Shown here: one piece after another, positions 5,437 to 9,906 of the stretch | Position numbering within the stretch: position 1 is the first letter of the stretch | How the letters are laid out: every line of letters begins with the position of its first letter | NCBI GenBank assembly: GCA_016210935.1 | Contig: JACQTH010000201.1 | Span: forward strand, 1-9,906 | Direction: 5' to 3' | From: Acidobacteriota bacterium | Lineage (GTDB): Bacteria; Acidobacteriota; Vicinamibacteria; Vicinamibacterales; JACQTH01 | DNA: 9,906 nt | Made by a program: the position numbers and the translations under genes | The notes under the pieces: generated by a model | Told to the model about the DNA's origin: nothing | Seen by the model: only the letters and a program-made list of their open reading frames with translations | Database searches by the model: none

Positions 5437-8400
5437 GATGCGCACGTCGAGCGAGTACGTGCGATCTTCGTTCTGCGTGAGGATCCAGGACAGCCGGTCG
5501 CTCTCGTCGTACTCGAGCAGGATGATCTGATCGCGCGTCGACGAGCTGAGGCTTCGCGAGAACGTCAGATAGACCCGGTCCGAGATTCGTTTGCCAATCG
5601 TCAGGCGCGCGGACGGATTCAGGCGTGAGGACTGCAGGTAGGGATCATCGAACGACGGGGTGATTTGAAACGTGTCGACCCCAAAGGTCTGCTCGACGAC
5701 GCGCCCGACCTCGGAGGAGATCGGCGACGCCAGCAGCCGCGCCGCGCGCGTCCGCAGCAGGTCCTGTTCCACGGCGTTCGGGGTGCGCAGCGCGCGCAGC
5801 TCCACATCCTGCGTCGAGCGCGGGTCGCCGAACAACAGCGTCAGGATCTCGGCCTCCGGCAACGGCGGGTCCGAATTGAGCTCCGCCACGAGCGCCTGCG
5901 TCGTCCCGGTCGCGCGCAGCGTGACGAGGTAGGTCTGGCCCGGCGCGCGCACGCGGGTCTCGGCTTCGACGTCGAAGAACGGCTCGATCGTGAACGGATT
6001 GGAAAAATCGATCGCGCCGCGCGTCACCAGGTACCGCCGGCCTTCGAACGTCACCTCGCCGCGCTCGATCTCGGCCCGACCGAACAGCAACGGCTGCTGA
6101 TACGTCCCCCGCAGCTGAAGATCGGCGCTCGAGACGATCCGCGCCGTGTTCTTCTCGATCCGCAGCGTGGACGGCGCCAGGATCCGCACGTCGAACCGAA
6201 GTGGCACGGCACCTTCCTCAGCGGCCGCAGGAGGCGCGGGCGGCGTTTCTTTGGCGAACTCGAACAATCCGCTTTCGAGGTTGAAGGGCCGCTCGAACGT
6301 GGCGCTCGCGACATGGACCGTGCCGCTCAGCAGCGGCGAGTCGAGTGTGCCACCTAGCGTCAGATCCGCGTCCACGATTGACTGAAAGCCTTCTGGATAC
6401 CGCAGGTGCATCCGTTCGCCGCTGGCCGTGATATACAGCTCGCCCGGCCTGAAGCCGGTGAGCGCAATCCGTCCGCCGAAGGTCGTCCGCCCCTCACCGA
6501 CCGTGCCGACCAGCTCGTCGAGCGTGACGCCGTCAGCGGCCAGCGAGATGCGACCGTTCAGCCGATCGATCGAATGCGGCAGGACCAGATGGCGGATGCG
6601 GCCGTCGTAGATCTCGGCGCGCCCCGAAAAGACCGGCCGTTGCACGGGGCCCTGGACCGAGGCGATTACGGCGGCGCGGCCCGAGCTGTTCAGATCCCGC
6701 ACGAACCCCTGCAGGATGCCCAGGTTCGCGTCGCCTTCGGCGCGGAGCCGGATTTGCTGATCGACCGTGTCATACGAACCGGAGAGATCCAGGCGCGTGT
6801 CCTGACCGACCAGCCGCGCGGCCTCGAGCGTCAGGACGCGATCCGACAGCGTCAGCCGGATGGGACCCTCGTTCGCGAGCTGATAATCGAACAGGCGCAC
6901 ATCCAGGGCCTCGACCGCTGCCTGCAGGTTCAACCGCTCCGGCGTCTCGAGCGGTCCTTCAATGCGCAGGACTCCGGTCGCGAGCACGGTCGTGAACGGC
7001 GAGAATCGTGGATCGAACGCGCGGAGGTACGGATCGACCGACGTCCGGTTGAACCGAAACGAGAGATCGGCGTCGCTGCCGGGCGTCAGCGCGATGCGGC
7101 CTGCCCCTGACGCCGCGAGCCTGGGCGACGCGGCGTCCAGCTCGATCGTGAGCTCCTGGTCTCGCACCGAGAGGCGGCCGATGACCTGACCGATCCCTTC
7201 GTCGCGGATGAACAGGTCATCGACGCGGAACCTGACATCGTAGCGCGGCTGATCGAAGGTGCCTCTGCCGGACGAGGAGAAGTTCACCAGACCGGTCAGC
7301 GGCGCCTTCGGATAGGACGTCAGATTCAAGGCCTCGATCGGCACGCGCTCACCGTCGGCGTCGAACGAGTACGTTCCGTTGAGACCGAGATACGCGGCCC
7401 CCGTCACGGCGCCGGTGGCCTTTTGGATCTTGATGCCGTCGAATCGAATGCCCGAACCTTCGAACCGGAGCGACGCCGACGCCCGTTGAAACGGCTCCCG
7501 GTAGGCCACGCCGTTCTCGATGATGGTGTCGCCGTATCCCTGGGGCCGCTGGTACCGGCCGAACAGATGGTAGTCGCCGCTCAACGTCCCGTCGACCTTG
7601 TAGTCGTCCAGCTCGAACGCGTGCCGCAGATCCGCGACAGGACGGCGGACGACCGAGAAGCGCGCGTTGATCTCTTCACCGCCGTCCCGCCGGGGATAGC
7701 CGAGCGAAAAGCGGCCCGCCGCGCGAATCTCCGATCCATCACGCCGCACGACGCCATCGGTGACATCCAGGTAGCTGTTCTCCATCACAATCGCGCCCGA
7801 CCCGCTGCCCCACACGACATCCCACGCGCGGAGATCCTCGCCGGCAAACGTTCCCTCGACACGCGGCCGCGAGAAGGAGCCGACGATTCTTCCGTGAAAT
7901 TCGCCTCGGCCGCCGATTTCAACGGCCCGCGTCGGCGACCCCACCGCCGTCAGCACCCCGGCCAGCAACCGATCGCTTTCCTGCCAGTCGGCGCTCAGGA
8001 CATCGAAGGGGATGTCCGAGCGCTCCCCGTTCGCGGTTCGACCGTGAAAGCTCACATAGCTCGTCTCCGTCGCGAGATGACCGCGCTCGAGGTGAATCCA
8101 TTCCGGATCGTACGTGTAGTCGAACTGGCCGCCGACCGGCACGTACCCGAGGGGCGCGCGGAAATGGCCGGTGAAGGTGCGGCCCGACGGCGGGGGAGCG
8201 CCAGGGCGCAGCAGATCGGCGTCCGCCGGCGCGGCCACGCGAAGCTCCCCGTTCCCCCGCCGCCCTGCAAACCGGCCGAGCGGCCACTCCAGCAGATGGC
8301 GGCCCGAGGCCCGCCCGATCACCCGCAGCCCTCTCGTTTCCAGAAAATCCGTCAAGCTCGCCAGGTTCACATCCGAGTAGGTGACATCGAAGCGCGCGAG

Positions 8401-9546
8401 CGCGGGACGGACGAGCCCCAGCGGCGCCATCGAGTAGCTGAATCGCGTCGAGCCTCCATGAAAACGTGAGCTGCCGTTGGAGATCTCGAAGCGATCGGGC
8501 AGCCACACCATCGAGCCGCGGACGTTCGGGACCTCGAACCGGTTCAGCCGCATGAGGTCGCTCGAGAAGTCCCCTGTGAGCCGGCGCCCGCCTTTGAACA
8601 GGTGAAACCGGCCGTTCACGGTCCCCAGGCCTTCGAGCGTGAAGTCCTGGCCGGCGAAAAAGATTTCGCGCATCCGCGGCAGCTCGACGCGCGATCGAAA
8701 GTCGTAGGTCTGTTCGGGCCAGCGGGTGAGATACGCCTCGCCGCTCGCCACCGTCGTCGCGCCGTCGGTCGTCAAGTCGATCCGATCGAGCTGCACGCGC
8801 CCGCCATCGAGACGGAACGACGCGTTCATCGCCGCCGTCATCGGCTCGAAGTCGCGAATCCGGACGGCCCCGCCCGAGAACGTGGCCTGCCCGCGGTAGT
8901 CGGCGAGACGCGCGAGCGTGAAATCCAGGTTCCGCGCGACGGTGCTCCAGGGCGTGCCGTGATCCTCGAAGGTGAACTGCCCTCGATAGGCATGGACCCA
9001 CTGGACGGTGGTGGTAAAGCGTTTCGGACCCGACGGACGATCTGACGTGAATTTTGGAAAGTTGTGGCGGCCGTCGCGGAACGTTTCGACCAGCATTTCC
9101 CAGTCGGTCATGTCGACCGACTCGATCAGCACCTCGCGTTCGATCAGGGTGCGCCATCCCATCGAGACGGCAAGCCGTGTGGCGCGCAGGAACGGTCGAT
9201 CGGTAGGACGCAGTCCTTCGATGACGAGATCTTCGACCACGAATCGCCCGGAGGCGAGGTGAACGCCGAGCTTTCCGATATGGATGCGGCGCTCGATCGC
9301 CTGCGAGCCTTGACGTTCGGCCAGCTCGCGCAGGCGAGGACCGAGATCGACCGTGAGCGTGGTGACCAGCGCGGCGGCGATCACGAGCGCGAGCACCGAG
9401 AAAAAGAGATACACGGCCCGACGTACGCGCCGGTAGACCGACCGACGCTCACGCGGGGCCTGGCTCTGTGTCCCTGAAGCCGCCGGCTCCGATGTGACGT
9501 CTTCGGCCGGCTTCTCCGGGCCGTCCTTCGCTCCAAGATTCAGCAT
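5422..9546 (-). CDS. tamB: TamB-type translocation/assembly module protein (DUF490)
   Basis: This 1374-residue protein is comparable in size to E. coli TamB (about 1260). TamB proteins are anchored in the inner membrane, span the periplasm as a long beta-sheet groove, and work with an Omp85 partner in outer-membrane biogenesis and probably lipid transport. Residues 1-40 are polar and end in a basic stretch (RERRSVYRRVRR). A single signal-anchor helix follows at about 44-66. The rest is monotonous alternating beta sequence of the AsmA/TamB kind. The C-terminal DUF490 domain covers roughly 1030-1374. It contains the family hallmark SDPPLPEAEILTLLFG at 1225-1240 and ends in the usual amphipathic strands (YSLDVRIRKIF). 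A Pro/Ala-rich linker lies near 1101-1110. I found no cysteine in the whole protein. The ATG at 9544-9546 is chosen because it precedes the basic-plus-hydrophobic anchor; the upstream ribosome site is weak (GGAA). Its TGA overlaps the ATG of the Omp85 gene, the familiar tamB/tamA pairing. Family assignment is strong; the exact cargo is unknown. Confidence 0.95.
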   Translation of the reverse strand: MLNLGAKDGPEKPAEDVTSEPAASGTQSQAPRERRSVYRRVRRAVYLFFSVLALVIAAALVTTLTVDLGPRLRELAERQGSQAIERRIHIGKLGVHLASGRFVVEDLVIEGLRPTDRPFLRATRLAVSMGWRTLIEREVLIESVDMTDWEMLVETFRDGRHNFPKFTSDRPSGPKRFTTTVQWVHAYRGQFTFEDHGTPWSTVARNLDFTLARLADYRGQATFSGGAVRIRDFEPMTAAMNASFRLDGGRVQLDRIDLTTDGATTVASGEAYLTRWPEQTYDFRSRVELPRMREIFFAGQDFTLEGLGTVNGRFHLFKGGRRLTGDFSSDLMRLNRFEVPNVRGSMVWLPDRFEISNGSSRFHGGSTRFSYSMAPLGLVRPALARFDVTYSDVNLASLTDFLETRGLRVIGRASGRHLLEWPLGRFAGRRGNGELRVAAPADADLLRPGAPPPSGRTFTGHFRAPLGYVPVGGQFDYTYDPEWIHLERGHLATETSYVSFHGRTANGERSDIPFDVLSADWQESDRLLAGVLTAVGSPTRAVEIGGRGEFHGRIVGSFSRPRVEGTFAGEDLRAWDVVWGSGSGAIVMENSYLDVTDGVVRRDGSEIRAAGRFSLGYPRRDGGEEINARFSVVRRPVADLRHAFELDDYKVDGTLSGDYHLFGRYQRPQGYGDTIIENGVAYREPFQRASASLRFEGSGIRFDGIKIQKATGAVTGAAYLGLNGTYSFDADGERVPIEALNLTSYPKAPLTGLVNFSSSGRGTFDQPRYDVRFRVDDLFIRDEGIGQVIGRLSVRDQELTIELDAASPRLAASGAGRIALTPGSDADLSFRFNRTSVDPYLRAFDPRFSPFTTVLATGVLRIEGPLETPERLNLQAAVEALDVRLFDYQLANEGPIRLTLSDRVLTLEAARLVGQDTRLDLSGSYDTVDQQIRLRAEGDANLGILQGFVRDLNSSGRAAVIASVQGPVQRPVFSGRAEIYDGRIRHLVLPHSIDRLNGRISLAADGVTLDELVGTVGEGRTTFGGRIALTGFRPGELYITASGERMHLRYPEGFQSIVDADLTLGGTLDSPLLSGTVHVASATFERPFNLESGLFEFAKETPPAPPAAAEEGAVPLRFDVRILAPSTLRIEKNTARIVSSADLQLRGTYQQPLLFGRAEIERGEVTFEGRRYLVTRGAIDFSNPFTIEPFFDVEAETRVRAPGQTYLVTLRATGTTQALVAELNSDPPLPEAEILTLLFGDPRSTQDVELRALRTPNAVEQDLLRTRAARLLASPISSEVGRVVEQTFGVDTFQITPSFDDPYLQSSRLNPSARLTIGKRISDRVYLTFSRSLSSSTRDQIILLEYDESDRLSWILTQNEDRTYSLDVRIRKIF

Positions 9547-9555
9547 GGTTCCGAT

Positions 9556-9690
9556 GACTTTCGACTTCAGACTTCCGACTGCCGACTGCCCAGACCCCGC
9601 CTCTCAACCAGTAGTCAGAAATCTGATGTCGGAGGCCTAAAGTCTAGTCGGCTGACTAGACTTGTGACTTCAGACTTCCGACTTCTGACC
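9556..9690. repeat. Intergenic repeat island between the biotinyl gene and tamB
   Basis: The non-coding gap between these genes is largely repeat. The 18-mer GACTTCAGACTTCCGACT occurs exactly at 9563-9580 and 9666-9683. Each copy is followed by variants of the same 7-8 base unit (GACTGCC, GACTTCTGACC). Between them, 9613-9649 is a degraded copy in the opposite orientation. I see no ORF, no tRNA and no convincing promoter here, though a promoter for tamB could be hidden in it. Confidence 0.8.
9613..9689. repeat. Imperfect long inverted repeat with a perfect 10-bp core hairpin
   Basis: The core is AAGTCTAGTC at 9640-9649 and its exact reverse complement GACTAGACTT at 9654-9663, around a 4-base loop GGCT. 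Outside the core, 9613-9639 and 9664-9689 are imperfectly complementary: both ends read (A/G)GTCAGAA outward when one is reverse-complemented. On the minus strand the core is not followed by a T tract, so an intrinsic terminator for the biotinyl gene is not well supported. It resembles an inverted pair of the tandem units seen around it. Confidence 0.7.
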
Positions 9691-9691
9691 A

Positions 9692-9906
9692 TTAAGCTTC
9701 CAGGACCAGCAGGACACGTCCCGCTTCCACGAGCGTGCCCTCGGTTACGCGGACTTCCTTGACGTGCGACGCGGCCGCAGCTCGGAGCTCGTTTTCCATC
9801 TTCATGGCTTCGACGACCACGAGCGGCTGGCGCGTCTTCACCCGCTCACCGGGGGCAACCAGCACCCGCGCGATCCGGCCAGGCATCGGCGCCCGGATCT
9901 CCTGCA
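9692..9906 (-). CDS. Biotinyl-domain protein (BCCP-type carboxylase subunit), 3' end only
   Basis: The visible 71 residues form the C-terminal biotinyl/lipoyl domain of a biotin-dependent carboxylase carrier. The domain opens with R-A-P-M-P-G, continues through VLVAPGERV, and contains the canonical biotinylation motif EAMKMEN. The acceptor lysine is encoded at 9800-9802 and sits 35 residues from the C-terminus, the usual distance in biotin enzymes; the TAA stop is at 9692-9694. In this family the biotin carries carboxylate from the biotin carboxylase site to the carboxyltransferase site in the cytoplasm. The ATG at 9884-9886 falls inside the APMPG motif, so it is not the start: the frame stays open to the window edge and the 5' part is missing. 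Whether this is a stand-alone carrier or the tail of a multidomain acetyl-, propionyl- or pyruvate carboxylase cannot be told. It lies 145 bases upstream of tamB, with a repeat island between, and has no obvious functional link to the outer-membrane genes. Confidence 0.93.
   Translation of the reverse strand, partial: QEIRAPMPGRIARVLVAPGERVKTRQPLVVVEAMKMENELRAAAASHVKEVRVTEGTLVEAGRVLLVLEA

Noticed and set aside
7423..8469. Plus-strand open frame of 348 codons
   Set aside because: Antisense shadow of tamB produced by high GC at third positions; no domain or signal visible.
7919..9157. Minus-strand open frame of 412 codons
   Set aside because: It is an alternate frame inside tamB with Arg/Ala/Gly-rich low-complexity composition. 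The tamB frame covers the same DNA with clear family sequence.
9640..9663. Intrinsic terminator for the biotinyl gene
   Set aside because: The 10-bp stem is perfect but moderate in GC and lacks a following T tract on the minus strand; it is better explained as part of the repeat island.

Overview
The window is GC-rich and tightly packed, and all recognisable genes lie on the minus strand. In transcription order (right to left) they are: the 3' end of a biotinyl-domain (BCCP-type) protein; a TamB-type translocation/assembly protein; a BamA/TamA-family Omp85 protein with about seven POTRA domains; a short SurA-N-like periplasmic chaperone; and an O-antigen ligase family (Wzy/WaaL-like) membrane protein that runs off the left edge. 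The content points to a Gram-negative with an LPS-type outer membrane. High GC, a TamB-Omp85-SurA cluster and abundant short tandem repeats at gene ends fit an environmental Acidobacteriota-like genome (Vicinamibacteria is my guess). This is inference; no rRNA or other phylogenetic marker is present.

Layout: 9692-9906 biotinyl domain; 9547-9691 a non-coding repeat island; 5422-9546 TamB; 2354-5422 Omp85; 1644-2354 SurA-like; 1569-1643 a short gap, with a repeat array that continues into the next gene; 1-1568 O-antigen ligase. TamB/Omp85 and Omp85/SurA-like each overlap by one base in a TGATG stop-start, so these three are almost certainly one translationally coupled operon. SurA would escort unfolded outer-membrane proteins, Omp85 would insert them, and TamB would bridge the inner and outer membranes. 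The O-antigen ligase follows 75 bases downstream and may be co-transcribed, which would link outer-membrane protein assembly to surface glycan building.

The protein families are familiar. The unusual part is the junctions: every one of the four gene boundaries carries a short-unit (7-9 bp) repeat island, often in inverted arms. At two boundaries the repeats lie inside the reading frame and supply the signal peptides of the Omp85 and SurA-like proteins. All cysteines of these two proteins lie in the repeat-derived leaders and none in the mature parts. At the SurA/O-antigen-ligase boundary a 9-bp array keeps the same frame open on both sides of a single TAG. I do not see a clearly new enzymatic or defence system. 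The repeat-to-leader pattern is the best candidate for something not well described.
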